Numbered from the stretch's first letter, positions 19,475-28,226 are shown. The stretch: 64,000 bases of DNA from Pseudomonas sp. Os17 (GCF_001547895.1 NZ_AP014627.1:2731501-2795500), one strand, 5' to 3'. Program-made: numbers and translations. The notes: a model not told the origin generated them from the letters alone.

Positions 19475-20686
19475 TTGAATACCCTGAAGATATTGGTTCT
19501 GGAAGATCATCCAGTGCAGCAGTTGCTGGTCCTGGAGCAGTTGCAGCGCCTGGGGGTGGTGGCTCCCCTGGCGGCGTCCGACGGAACCGGTGCCCTGGAG
19601 CTGTTGCGCACACGCGGCGCGGCGGACATCGTTCTCTGCGACCTGCAGATGGCGGGCATGGACGGCCTGGAATTCCTGCGCCGGGCCAGCGCGGAACAAT
19701 TGGTGCGGGCGGTGATTCTCTACAGCCTGATCGAACCCGACCTGCGGCGCGCGGTGTTGCAGATGATCAGCCTGCAAGGGCTGATCGTGCTGGGGGATGT
19801 GGGCAAGCCGGCGGAACTGGCGGCCCTGCAGGCGATGCTCGAACTCTATCAACAGCGCCACCAGTCACCGCTGCCCGCGCCGCCGCCCCGGCACTTCGAG
19901 CCGGTGAATCGCGAAGAGCTGCTCCGGGGCGTGGAGCAGGGGCAGTTCGTGTCCTACTACCAGCCCAAGTTCGATCTGCAACAGGCCACCTGCAGTGGCG
20001 CCGAGGTGCTGGTGCGCTGGCTCCATCCGCAGCGCGGCGTGCTGGCGCCGGCGGCGTTTCTCGCTGAACTGGAGGCCGAAGGCCTGCTGGACCGGGTGTT
20101 TCATCAGCAGCTCGACCAGAGCATGGCGTTGCAGCGCCGGCTGCTGGATCAGGGAGAGGAGCTGGAGCTGGCGTTCAACCTGATGCCCCGGCAACTGGCC
20201 AGCAGCGACATCGTCGGGCATATCCGCCAGGCCATCGAACGGCATCAGGTGCCGCCGCATTTGCTGAGCTTTGAAATCACCGAGGTCGGCCTGGTGCAGG
20301 CTCCGGCCATCAGCCTGGAGAACCTGGTGCGTCTGCGCATGATGAAGTGCAACCTGGCCATCGACGACTTCGGCGCCGGCTATTCCTCCTTGCAGCGCCT
20401 GTGCGAGCTGCCGTTCAACCAGATCAAGCTCGACGCGCATTTCGTCCGCGAACTGGTGCGTCAGCCGCGCTGCCGCGCGGTGGTGGGGGCGTCCCTGGCG
20501 TTGGCCAGCAGCCTGGAGATGTGCCTGGTGGTGGAAGGGGTGGAAACCCAGCTCGAACGGCGCCTGCTGCTGGAAATGGGCTGCCTGCTGGGCCAGGGCT
20601 ACTGGTATGCCCGGCCGATGGCGCAAGCCCAGTTGCTGGCCTGGCCGCGCAGGGCGCCGGTGTCGGTGTCGCAACAGACGCCCTGA
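19475..20686 (+). CDS. REC-EAL response regulator (c-di-GMP phosphodiesterase, RocR-like)
   Basis: A 403-residue protein from a TTG start at 19475, which has GGAG six bases upstream and begins exactly at the receiver domain (NTLKILVLEDH). An ATG at 19412 would add a 21-residue tail. The receiver (about 3-120) has phospho-acceptor Asp56 in VLCDLQMAGMDG and the Lys of GDVGKPAE. The EAL domain (about 150-395) has EVL instead of EAL but keeps the FEITE, IDDFGAGYSSL, IKLD and VVEGVET residues, so it should hydrolyse c-di-GMP. It diverges from a Roc-like hybrid kinase, as in Roc/Pvr systems. No HTH response regulator is adjacent. Confidence 0.92.
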   Translation: MNTLKILVLEDHPVQQLLVLEQLQRLGVVAPLAASDGTGALELLRTRGAADIVLCDLQMAGMDGLEFLRRASAEQLVRAVILYSLIEPDLRRAVLQMISLQGLIVLGDVGKPAELAALQAMLELYQQRHQSPLPAPPPRHFEPVNREELLRGVEQGQFVSYYQPKFDLQQATCSGAEVLVRWLHPQRGVLAPAAFLAELEAEGLLDRVFHQQLDQSMALQRRLLDQGEELELAFNLMPRQLASSDIVGHIRQAIERHQVPPHLLSFEITEVGLVQAPAISLENLVRLRMMKCNLAIDDFGAGYSSLQRLCELPFNQIKLDAHFVRELVRQPRCRAVVGASLALASSLEMCLVVEGVETQLERRLLLEMGCLLGQGYWYARPMAQAQLLAWPRRAPVSVSQQTP

Positions 20687-20776
20687 GGCCGCCGGCTGGC
20701 GCCTGTGGAAACGGCGCTGGACGCGGGCGGCCATTGTGTCGAAGCTGTGGGTCCCTTGATTCAGGCAGGTGCTTGC

Positions 20777-21277
20777 ATGCTTATCGTCTTCAGCGGCTTG
20801 CCGGGCTCCGGCAAGACCACCATCGCCCGTACCCTGGTGCCGCACCTGGGCGCCACCTACCTGCGCATCGACAGCATCGAGCAGGGCCTGCGCGACGCCG
20901 GCCTGCCCGAGGTGGGCAAGGGCGGCTACCAGATCGCCCTGCAACTGGCCGAGGCCAATCTGGCCCTGGGCAACCGCGTGCTGGCGGACTGCGTCAATCC
21001 GCTGGCCGAAAGCCGTCAAGCCTGGCGTCGGCTGGCGGACAGGCTGGGCGTCGAGCTGCTGGACATCGAGGTGTTCTGCAGCGATCCGCTGGAGCATCGC
21101 CGGCGGGTCGAAACCCGGCAGCTGGATGTGCCGGGCCTGCAAGCGCCCGACTGGCAGTCGGTGCAGAGCCACGAGTATCAGGCCTGGGCTTCGCCGCCCC
21201 TGCGCCTGGACAGCTCTCGGCTGTCGCCGGAGCAGGCGGTGGCGGTGATTCTGGCCAAGGTGGCGGCGCGCTCCTGA
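20777..21277 (+). CDS. P-loop (AAA/adenylylsulfate-kinase-like) small-molecule kinase
   Basis: A 166-residue protein with a Walker A at the very N-terminus (MLIVFSGLPGSGKTTIARTL). A LADCVNPL segment, in the place of Walker B, and a lid-like EHRRRVETRQ follow. The fold matches small phosphotransferases related to gluconate, adenylylsulfate or zeta-type kinases. The start at 20777 removes a 24-residue non-conserved extension. It follows the REC-EAL gene by 90 bp and lies about 480 bp before the ATP-grasp/alpha-E/transglutaminase operon. The substrate is unknown, and a link to either neighbour is speculative. Confidence 0.85.
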   Translation: MLIVFSGLPGSGKTTIARTLVPHLGATYLRIDSIEQGLRDAGLPEVGKGGYQIALQLAEANLALGNRVLADCVNPLAESRQAWRRLADRLGVELLDIEVFCSDPLEHRRRVETRQLDVPGLQAPDWQSVQSHEYQAWASPPLRLDSSRLSPEQAVAVILAKVAARS

Positions 21278-21760
21278 GGCCCGGCTGCGCCGTGCCGATT
21301 TTTGTCTGTGAACCTCATTGGTGCAGCTACAGTCATTGCTCAGGGGGCGCTACTGGCCGCTGTGAGCAGCACTGGGTGAAAAACTCCCGATAACGGGGCA
21401 AAAAATTCCGCTGTCGGGCTTTCTGCACCGATTCTGCCCGCATCCGTCACCCCTGGTGCCGCCCGATCGGTCTTGAACAGGTTCAAGGCCGGCCTGTTCA
21501 GGGCGGACAAGTCACTTTTATGAAATTAAATGTCGCATTGAGTGCATTTATGGCCTGGGGCGGCGCTTTGCCCGCTGTTTGCGCATTTGCGGCATAGCGA
21601 TTGCTACCGCTGTCTTACCAGGGCGGCAAGGGCCGCCCCGCACAGCACTCAGGAGGTGTTTTCACGGTCAGGGAGCGCTGCTCCCTGCCAGGGCAAAGCC
21701 GGGTTAGGTACACACAGGGTTCAGATAAGAAGCCGTTTGCATCACGGCAAGGAGTTGGCT
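21278..21760. other. 483-bp intergenic region upstream of ATP-grasp operon
   Basis: No convincing gene. It presumably holds the promoter of the downstream three-gene operon. It contains overlapping inverted repeats (listed separately) and a 25-codon reading frame at 21520-21597 encoding a hydrophobic, signal-like peptide (MKLNVALSAFMAWGGALPAV plus CAFAA) but lacking a ribosome site, so probably not a gene. Confidence 0.5.
21472..21500. promoter_or_regulatory. Overlapping inverted repeats, candidate operator/attenuator
   Basis: CTTGAAC-AG-GTTCAAG forms perfect 7-bp arms (21472-21487). TGAACAGG at 21474 can alternatively pair with CCTGTTCA at 21493-21500. The two structures exclude each other. 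It lies about 260-290 bp before the ATP-grasp start. Confidence 0.4.
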
Positions 21761-23170
21761 ATGTCCCGCGCTTTTTTCGATGAAATGTACGCTGCCAGCG
21801 GCACGTGTCGACCCCATTACGCAGCGTTCGCCCGTTGGCTGGCGGACACCCCCCTGGAGCTTCTGGACCAGCGGCGGCGCGAAGCCGATCTGCTGTTCCA
21901 TCGCGCCGGCATCACGTTCACCCTGTACGGCGACGAGCAGGGCACCGAGCGCCTGATTCCCTTCGACATCATTCCCCGCAGCATCAAGGCCAGCGAGTGG
22001 CGCACCGTGGAACGCGGCTGCGTGCAGCGGGTCCAGGCGCTGAACCTGTTCCTGGCCGATATCTATCAGGGCCAGCGGATCATCAAGGAGGGCATCATTC
22101 CCGCCGAACAGGTGCTGGCCAACGAGGGCTATCAGGTGGCCATGCAGGGCCTGAACCTGCACCGCGGCATCTACGCCCATATCGCCGGGGTGGACCTGGT
22201 GCGCGACGGCGACGGCAGCTACTACGTGCTGGAAGACAACCTGCGCACCCCCAGCGGCGTGAGCTACATGCTCGAAGACCGCAAGATGATGATGCGCCTG
22301 TTTCCCGAGCTGTTCGCCGCCCAGCGCATCGCGCCCATCGACCATTACCCCAACCTGCTGCTCGAAACCCTGAAAAGCGCCAGCCCCCTGGACAATCCCA
22401 CGGTGGTGGTGCTGACCCCGGGACGCTTCAACAGCGCCTATTTCGAACATGCGTTCCTGGCCCGGGAGATGGGCGTGGAACTGGTGGAAGGGGCCGACCT
22501 GTTCGTGCGTGACGACCGGGTGTTCATGCGCACCACGGCCGGGGCCCAGGCGGTGGATGTGATCTATCGCCGGCTGGACGACGCCTTTCTCGATCCGCTG
22601 TCGTTCAACCCCGACTCCATGCTCGGCGTGCCCGGGCTGATCGCCGCCTACCGCTGCGGCAATGTGGTGCTGGCCAACGCCGTGGGCACCGGGGTCGCCG
22701 ACGACAAATCGATCTACCCCTACGTGGACGAGATGATCCGCTTCTACCTGAGCGAGGAGCCGATCCTCAAGAACGTGCCCACCTGGCAGTGCCGCAACCC
22801 CGCCGAACTGTCCCATGTGCTGGCCAACCTGCCGGATCTGGTGGTCAAGGAAACCCAGGGTTCCGGCGGCTACGGCATGCTGGTGGGCCCGGCGGCCACC
22901 GCGGCCCAGATCGAGGAATTCCGCGCCCGGCTCAAGGCCCGTCCCGAGGCCTACATCGCCCAGCCGACCCTGTCGCTGTCCACCTGTCCGACCTTCGTCG
23001 AAAACGGCATCGCGCCGCGGCACATCGACCTGCGGCCGTTCGTCCTGTCCGGCCGGGAAACCCGCCTGGTGCCCGGTGGCCTGACCCGCGTCGCCCTGCG
23101 CGAGGGCTCGCTGGTGGTGAACTCGTCCCAGGGCGGCGGCACCAAAGACACCTGGGTAGTGGAGGACTGA
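21761..23170 (+). CDS. Circularly permuted ATP-grasp protein (type 2)
   Basis: A 469-residue protein starting MSRAFFDEMYAASGTCRPHY, preceded by AAGGAG at ideal spacing. It matches the circularly permuted ATP-grasp family (formerly DUF404/DUF407): GITFTLYGDEQGTERLIPFD, a central YYVLEDNLRTPSGVSYMLEDR, VVKETQGSGGYGMLVGP (ATP-binding loop) and a C-terminal RPFVLSG...GGLTRVA. ATP-grasp enzymes join a carboxylate to an amine via an acyl phosphate, so a peptide or amide-like ligation is expected. The product is unknown. It is followed after 3 bp by an alpha-E gene and then a transglutaminase gene, the conserved three-gene set. Confidence 0.94.
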   Translation: MSRAFFDEMYAASGTCRPHYAAFARWLADTPLELLDQRRREADLLFHRAGITFTLYGDEQGTERLIPFDIIPRSIKASEWRTVERGCVQRVQALNLFLADIYQGQRIIKEGIIPAEQVLANEGYQVAMQGLNLHRGIYAHIAGVDLVRDGDGSYYVLEDNLRTPSGVSYMLEDRKMMMRLFPELFAAQRIAPIDHYPNLLLETLKSASPLDNPTVVVLTPGRFNSAYFEHAFLAREMGVELVEGADLFVRDDRVFMRTTAGAQAVDVIYRRLDDAFLDPLSFNPDSMLGVPGLIAAYRCGNVVLANAVGTGVADDKSIYPYVDEMIRFYLSEEPILKNVPTWQCRNPAELSHVLANLPDLVVKETQGSGGYGMLVGPAATAAQIEEFRARLKARPEAYIAQPTLSLSTCPTFVENGIAPRHIDLRPFVLSGRETRLVPGGLTRVALREGSLVVNSSQGGGTKDTWVVED

Positions 23171-23173
23171 ACC

Positions 23174-24124
23174 ATGCTCTCAAGAACCGCTGCGGACCTG
23201 TACTGGATGTCCCGCTACCTGGAGCGTGCCGAGAACCTGGCGCGCATGCTCGAAGTCAGTTACTCGCTGTCGCTGATGCCCCAGGCCGGGCGCGGCGACG
23301 GCCATGCCGAACTGTCCATGTCTCTGCTCGCCGCCGGCACCCTGGACGACTACAACCAGCGCTACGGTGAACTCAACAGCGAGCGCATGCTGCACTTCTT
23401 TGCCCTCGACGAAACCAATCCCGGCAGCATCTACTGCTGCCTACGGGCCGCGCGCAGCAATGCTCACGCGGTGCGCGGGCGGATCACCGCCGACATGTGG
23501 GAGAACATGAACGCCACCTGGCTGGAGATGCGCAACATCGCCGCCAACGGCCTGGGGCGCTACGGCATCAGCCAATTCTGTGACTGGGTCAAGGAGCGTT
23601 CGCACCTGTTCCGCGGCGCCACCGCCGGCACCATCATGCGCAACGATGCCTACCGTTTCATTCGCCTTGGGACCTTCATCGAGCGCGCCGACAACACCCT
23701 GCGCCTGCTGGATGCGCGCTACGAAATGTTCGGCGAGGAGTCCGAGGAGGTCAGCGACGATTCGGCCCGGGGCTACTACCAGTGGAGCGCCTTGCTCCGC
23801 GCCCTGTCGTCGTTCGAGGCGTTCAACGAGATCTACCGCAATGCCCCGGGGGCCGAGCAGGTGTCCGAGATGTTGCTGCTGCGCGCCGATGTGCCGCGCT
23901 CCCTGCTGGCCTGTGTCGAGGAGCTGGACCAGCTCCTGGCCACCTTGCCGGGGGACAACGGCCGCCCGGCCCAGCGCCTGGCCGCCGAACTCAATGCGCG
24001 CCTGCGCTACACCGGGATCGACGAGATTCTCGACTCCGGCCTGCACCAGTGGCTGACCGATTGCATCGGGCAGATCCGTCACCTGGGGCAGACCGTGCAC
24101 GAATCCTATCTGGAGGTGGTATGA
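23174..24124 (+). CDS. Alpha-E domain-containing protein
   Basis: A 316-residue all-helical protein (alpha-E, formerly DUF403) starting MLSRTAADLYWMSRYLERAE, which is the family signature. Internal conserved patches include RAARSNAHAVRGRI, LGTFIERADNTLRLLDARY and YQWSALLRALSSFEAF. Biochemical role unknown. It is nearly always encoded with a circularly permuted ATP-grasp and a transglutaminase-like protein, and sometimes fused to them. Here it starts 3 bp after the ATP-grasp stop, and its stop overlaps the transglutaminase start by 4 bp (ATGA), so the three products are made together. Confidence 0.94.
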   Translation: MLSRTAADLYWMSRYLERAENLARMLEVSYSLSLMPQAGRGDGHAELSMSLLAAGTLDDYNQRYGELNSERMLHFFALDETNPGSIYCCLRAARSNAHAVRGRITADMWENMNATWLEMRNIAANGLGRYGISQFCDWVKERSHLFRGATAGTIMRNDAYRFIRLGTFIERADNTLRLLDARYEMFGEESEEVSDDSARGYYQWSALLRALSSFEAFNEIYRNAPGAEQVSEMLLLRADVPRSLLACVEELDQLLATLPGDNGRPAQRLAAELNARLRYTGIDEILDSGLHQWLTDCIGQIRHLGQTVHESYLEVV

Positions 24125-24918
24125 AACTGTCCATTCGCCACGACACGACCTACAGCTACGCCGACGAAGTCTGCACCAGCATCCAGTTCCTGCGCCTGAC
24201 GCCCCAGGACAGCCAGCGCCAGCAGGTCCTGCAGTGGCAGCTGGAACTGCCACGCCGGGTCCGCGCCCAGCGCGATCCCTACGGCAACATCCTGCACGTC
24301 ATGACCCTCGACGAGCCTCACGGCGCGATCATCCTCACCGCCTTCGGCGAAGTGCAGATCGACGAGAGCCGCGAGGTGGAAGGCGACAGCCAGTCGCCGC
24401 TGCCGTTCCTGCGCACAAGCCACTTGAGCGCGGCCGACGCGGCCCTCTGCGACTTTGCCCGGCAGCACTGCGGCGCAGGCCGCGACCGCGCCGCGCTGAC
24501 CGAGCTGATGCACGCCCTGGCCGAGCACATGCCTTACCGTCCCGGCGCCACCGGGGTCGGCAGTACCGCCGCCCAGGCCTTTGCCGGCGGCGCCGGGGTC
24601 TGCCAGGACCATACCCACGCGTTCCTGGCCTGTGCCCGTAGCCTGGGGATTCCCGCGCGCTATGTGTCCGGCTACTTGTGCACCGAAGACGCCAGCCATC
24701 TGGCCAGTCATGCCTGGGCCGAAGCCTGGCTCGACGACGGCTGGTACAGCTTCGACGTGACCAACCGCCTGACCCGCCCCGAGCGCCACCTGAAACTGGC
24801 GGTGGGCCTGGATTACCTGGATGCCTGCCCGGTGCGCGGCATGCGCCGCGGCGGCGGGGCGGAACAGATGCACGCGCAGGTGCAGGTCAGTTCCATGGTG
24901 CAGGTCCAGCATCAATAG
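24121..24918 (+). CDS. Transglutaminase-like cysteine protease/amidase
   Basis: A 265-residue cytoplasmic protein starting MKLSIRHDTTYSYADEVCTS, an N-terminal bacterial transglutaminase-associated domain (about 1-80). A transglutaminase core follows, with the catalytic triad visible as Cys in GGAGVCQDHTHAF (about 161), His in SHAWAEAWL (about 199) and Asp in YSFDVTN (about 214). Such bacterial proteins usually act as peptidases or amidases rather than cross-linkers. It overlaps the alpha-E gene by 4 bp. In this operon it is thought to cut or process the product of the ATP-grasp ligase, an inference from gene context published for the family. Confidence 0.94.
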   Translation: MKLSIRHDTTYSYADEVCTSIQFLRLTPQDSQRQQVLQWQLELPRRVRAQRDPYGNILHVMTLDEPHGAIILTAFGEVQIDESREVEGDSQSPLPFLRTSHLSAADAALCDFARQHCGAGRDRAALTELMHALAEHMPYRPGATGVGSTAAQAFAGGAGVCQDHTHAFLACARSLGIPARYVSGYLCTEDASHLASHAWAEAWLDDGWYSFDVTNRLTRPERHLKLAVGLDYLDACPVRGMRRGGGAEQMHAQVQVSSMVQVQHQ

Positions 24919-24932
24919 GCGGCTGTCCGGGG

Positions 24933-25739
24933 TCAGTCGCGGCCCATGCACTGGCGACGGTATTCGTCCGGGGTGGTGCCCATCATGCGCCGGAACATGC
25001 TGATGAAGGCCGAGGCGCTGCTGTAGCCCAGGTCCAGGCCGATGCTTTCCACGGTCTGGCCCTGTTCCAGCAGGGCCAGGGCCTGCACCACCTTGAGCCG
25101 CTGGCGCCACTCGATCAGCGACATGCCCAGCTCGCGCTGGCTGCGGCGCATCAGCGTGCGTTCGCTGGTATTGGCGGCGTGGGCCAGTTGCGGCAATGAG
25201 CGCGGGTCGCCGGGGTTGGCCTTGAGGGTACGCAGCACCGGTCCCAGCAACGGGTCGTCGGAAGAGGGCAGGTAGCTGCCGGCGCAGGAGGCATGCCCCA
25301 GCTTGTCCACCAGCACTTGCAGCAGGCGCTGTTGTTCGGCGCTCTGGGGCAGCCCCGGCGGCGCCTGGCGCAGGTCGTCGAGCAAGGCCAGGACCAGCGG
25401 GCTGAGGCTCAGGGCGCAGTGTCGGGCGGGCAGGGCGGTGCACAGCTCGGGCGCCAGGTACAGCGAGCAGTGGCAGGCCTCGTGGCGGTTGAAGCCCATG
25501 TGCTCGACATCCGGTGGCAGCCAGATGCCGTATTGCGGCGGCGCCAGGTAATGGTGGTCGCCCAGCTCGATTTCCATCACCCCGCTGTAGGCATAGACGA
25601 ACTCGCCCCAGGGGTGGCGGTGGCGCGGGTAGGTGGCATGGGCCGGCAGGTTGGCCGCACGAAAGAAGATCGGCGCCGGCAGCGCTTCGCTGAACGGCGG
25701 CAGGTGCAGTTGTTGCGCGGCTTTGTTCACGGCGGGCAC
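24933..25739 (-). CDS. AraC-family regulator with N-terminal cupin
   Basis: A 268-residue protein with an N-terminal cupin sensor (YPRHRHPWGEFVYAYSGVME, about 37-90) and a C-terminal AraC HTH pair (NTSERTLMRRSQRELGMSLIEWRQ, in part, then GLDLGYSSASAFISMFRRMMG). It diverges from the EamA transporter at 25842 with a 102-bp spacer, so it most likely controls that transporter. Its 3' end faces the transglutaminase gene 14 bp away, so the two operons converge. The ligand is unknown. Confidence 0.92.
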   Translation of the reverse strand: MPAVNKAAQQLHLPPFSEALPAPIFFRAANLPAHATYPRHRHPWGEFVYAYSGVMEIELGDHHYLAPPQYGIWLPPDVEHMGFNRHEACHCSLYLAPELCTALPARHCALSLSPLVLALLDDLRQAPPGLPQSAEQQRLLQVLVDKLGHASCAGSYLPSSDDPLLGPVLRTLKANPGDPRSLPQLAHAANTSERTLMRRSQRELGMSLIEWRQRLKVVQALALLEQGQTVESIGLDLGYSSASAFISMFRRMMGTTPDEYRRQCMGRD

Positions 25740-25841
25740 CGGTTGGCGGATAAGTGTTATGGGCTGGCGGAATAGAACTATATCTAGGAAAACTGTCAGG
25801 CGGACAATCCTTCATCACTTTTGCTCGATGAAGGATTCGCC

Positions 25842-26813
25842 ATGGCCACTCGCCAACCCCTGGACGCCACCGCCGCTGGCCTGATGCTCGGCCTGTGCGC
25901 GATCTGGGGCCTGCAGCAGGTGGCGCTCAAGGCCACCGCCGCGGACATCGCGCCGATCCTGCAGATCGCCCTGCGCTCCGGCGGCGCCGCGTTGCTGGTG
26001 GGCCTGCTGATGCGCTGGCGCGGCGAACGCCTGGGGCTGGGCGATGGCCACTGGCGCCCGGGCCTGCTGGTGGGCGGGCTGTTTGCCCTGGAGTTTCTTC
26101 TGGTGGGCGAGGGCCTGCGTCACACCACGGCCTCGCACATGGCGATCTTCCTCTACACCGCGCCGATCTTCGCCGCCCTCGGGCTGCACTGGCTGATGCC
26201 TTCCGAGCGCCTCAAGCCCGCGCAATGGCTGGGTATTGGCGTGGCCTTTGGCGGCATCGTCGTGGCCTTCAGCGGACCATCCCCGGCCGGCCACGGCGGC
26301 GGCAGCAATGTGCTGCTGGGGGATTTTCTCGGGGTGCTCGGCGGGGTTGCCTGGGGCGCCACCACGGTGGTGGTGCGCTGTTCGCGGCTGGCCTCCAGCC
26401 CCACCACCCGGACCCTGCAATATCAGCTGCTGGGGGCCTTTGTCTGGCTCGGCCTGGCGGCGTTGCTGTTCGGCCAGACCAGTATCCGTTTCACCCCGCT
26501 GGTGATCGCCAGCCTGGGGTTCCAGGTGCTGGTGGTGTCGTTTGCCAGCTTCCTGATCTGGTTCACCCTGTTGCGTCGCTACCAGGCCTCGCGGCTCGGG
26601 GTGCTGTCGTTCATGACCCCGCTGTTCGGCATCGGCTTCGGCGTCTGGCTGCTGCATGAACCCCTGGAGGCCAACTTCATCGTTGGCGCGCTGCTGGTGC
26701 TGGCGGGCATCGTCACGGTCAGCGGCTACGAGTGGCTGCGCCAGCGGCTCAAGCGCAACACCCAGGTCGCTGCCGCGCCGGCGAGCCTGCCCGGGAGCGG
26801 GCCACGCGCCTGA
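25842..26813 (+). CDS. DMT-family (EamA) membrane transporter
   Basis: A 323-residue inner-membrane protein with ten predicted hydrophobic segments in two EamA repeats (LMLGLCAIWGLQQVALKATA at the start of the first, LLGDFLGVLGGVAWGATTVV at the start of the second). The family exports metabolites such as amino acids. The ATG at 25842 with AAGGA seven bases upstream is preferred over an in-frame TTG at 25821. It is divergent from, and probably regulated by, the AraC-type gene. The substrate is unknown. Confidence 0.91.
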   Translation: MATRQPLDATAAGLMLGLCAIWGLQQVALKATAADIAPILQIALRSGGAALLVGLLMRWRGERLGLGDGHWRPGLLVGGLFALEFLLVGEGLRHTTASHMAIFLYTAPIFAALGLHWLMPSERLKPAQWLGIGVAFGGIVVAFSGPSPAGHGGGSNVLLGDFLGVLGGVAWGATTVVVRCSRLASSPTTRTLQYQLLGAFVWLGLAALLFGQTSIRFTPLVIASLGFQVLVVSFASFLIWFTLLRRYQASRLGVLSFMTPLFGIGFGVWLLHEPLEANFIVGALLVLAGIVTVSGYEWLRQRLKRNTQVAAAPASLPGSGPRA

Positions 26814-26914
26814 GGCTAGGCCCACTGGCCGCGGCTGGCGTCGGCTCGCCCGCGGTCTTGAGCGTGTCGTGCCCGCAGCAGCGGTTGCGGACAAGGTTTC
26901 GGATCAATCGTTGA

Positions 26915-26929
26915 TGTTATAAAGTAACA
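26915..26929. promoter_or_regulatory. Zur-like inverted repeat upstream of DUF1624 gene
   Basis: TGTTATAAAGTAACA has perfect 5-bp arms (TGTTA/TAACA) and resembles the Zur box core TGTTATA-N-TATAACA. It lies 65 bp before the start at 26994 in an otherwise GC-rich spacer. A zinc-uptake-regulator site is a tentative reading. Confidence 0.4.
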
Positions 26930-26993
26930 GCCGATTGTCCCGCTTAGCCAAGCTGACGCCCACTCTCTGAACCTGACGCTGCGATCCCTCCCT

Positions 26994-28160
26994 ATGACTT
27001 CTTCAGCCCATCCTTCCGTGCGCCTCGGCGCGCGCTTGTTGAGCATCGACGCGCTGCGCGGCCTGGTGATGCTGTTCATGCTCCTGGACCACGTCCGCGA
27101 AACCTTCTTCCTGCACCGGCAGGTCAGCGATCCCATGGACGTGGCCACCACCGAGCCCGGGCTGTTTTTCAGCCGCACCCTGGCGCACCTGTGTGCGCCG
27201 GTCTTCGTGCTGCTGACCGGGCTCTCGGCCAGCCTGTTCGCCCACAAGCACGGCAATCGGGCCGAGGCCAGTGCCTTCCTGTTCAAGCGCGGCTTGTTCC
27301 TGGTGCTGCTGGAACTGACCCTGGTGAACTTCGCCTGGACCGGGCAGGTGCCGCCGAGCGTGATCTACCTGCAGGTGATCTGGGTCATCGGCCTGAGCAT
27401 GCTGGCGCTGTCGGCGCTGCTGTGGTTGCCGCGCGTGGTGCTGCTGGTGCTGAGCCTGCTGCTGATCGGCGGGCACAACCTGCTCGATGGCGTGCATTTC
27501 GCCGCGGGCGAGGCGCTGCACGTGCCTTGGGCGATCCTGCACGACCGGGGCTGGATCGAGTTCGGCGATGCCTTGCGCGTGCGCACCTCCTATCCGCTGT
27601 TGCCGTGGATCGGCGTGATTGGCCTGGGCTATGGGCTGGGGCCGTGGTTTGCCGCCGAGGCCGATAGCGCGCGGCGTCAGCGGCGGTTGCTGCTGGGCGG
27701 GCTGGCGGCGCTGGCGGGGTTTGTCCTGCTGCGCCTGCTCAACGGTTATGGCGAGCGGCCCTGGGTCAGTGGCGACAGCGGCCTGCAAACGCTGATGAGC
27801 TTTTTCAACATCACCAAGTACCCACCGTCGCTGCTGTTCATCGCCCTGACCCTGGGTGTGGGGCTGCTGGTGCTGCGCGCCCTGGAGCGCTGCCAGGCAC
27901 GCCGCTGGGTCGCGGTGCTCGGGGTGTTTGGCGGCGCGCCGATGTTCTTCTACCTGCTGCACCTGTATGTGCTCAAGGGCCTGTACCTGCTGGCCGTGGC
28001 GCTGCTGGGGCGCAACCAGGGGGCCTACTTCGGCTTCGACTCGCTGGGCTGGCTGTGGCTGATCACGCCGCTGCTGGCGGTGCTGCTCTACCCGCCGGTG
28101 CGGGCCTTTGCCCGGCTCAAGGCACGGCGTCGCGACCTGGGGTGGCTGAAGTACTTTTGA
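26994..28160 (+). CDS. DUF1624-family membrane protein (heparan-alpha-glucosaminide acetyltransferase-like)
   Basis: A 388-residue polytopic membrane protein. The opening LSIDALRGLVMLFMLLDHVR is the conserved first helix of DUF1624/acyltransferase-like proteins. About ten hydrophobic segments follow, with further conserved pieces LLPWIGVIGLGYGLGPWF and MSFFNITKYPPSLLFIALTL and FFYLLHLYVLKGLY near the end. The family is related to membrane acetyltransferases that move acetyl groups across a membrane to a sugar amine; the bacterial substrates are unknown. It stands alone, with a Zur-like palindrome upstream. Confidence 0.9.
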   Translation: MTSSAHPSVRLGARLLSIDALRGLVMLFMLLDHVRETFFLHRQVSDPMDVATTEPGLFFSRTLAHLCAPVFVLLTGLSASLFAHKHGNRAEASAFLFKRGLFLVLLELTLVNFAWTGQVPPSVIYLQVIWVIGLSMLALSALLWLPRVVLLVLSLLLIGGHNLLDGVHFAAGEALHVPWAILHDRGWIEFGDALRVRTSYPLLPWIGVIGLGYGLGPWFAAEADSARRQRRLLLGGLAALAGFVLLRLLNGYGERPWVSGDSGLQTLMSFFNITKYPPSLLFIALTLGVGLLVLRALERCQARRWVAVLGVFGGAPMFFYLLHLYVLKGLYLLAVALLGRNQGAYFGFDSLGWLWLITPLLAVLLYPPVRAFARLKARRRDLGWLKYF

Positions 28161-28167
28161 GGGAGGG

Positions 28168-28208
28168 TTCGCCGGCACGCGTTGCGCAGCAGCCGACTGG
28201 CCGGCGAA
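28168..28208. repeat. REP-like inverted repeat
   Basis: Perfect 9-bp arms TTCGCCGGC and GCCGGCGAA around a 23-bp spacer lie between convergent genes. It is similar in sequence to the REP units at 58618 and 60380. Confidence 0.7.
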
Positions 28209-28226
28209 AGCATCCCCCGAACGCTG

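Noticed and set aside
21520..21597. 25-codon signal-like peptide gene upstream of the ATP-grasp operon
   Set aside because: No ribosome site is visible and the length is within chance expectation; kept only as a note in the intergenic entry.
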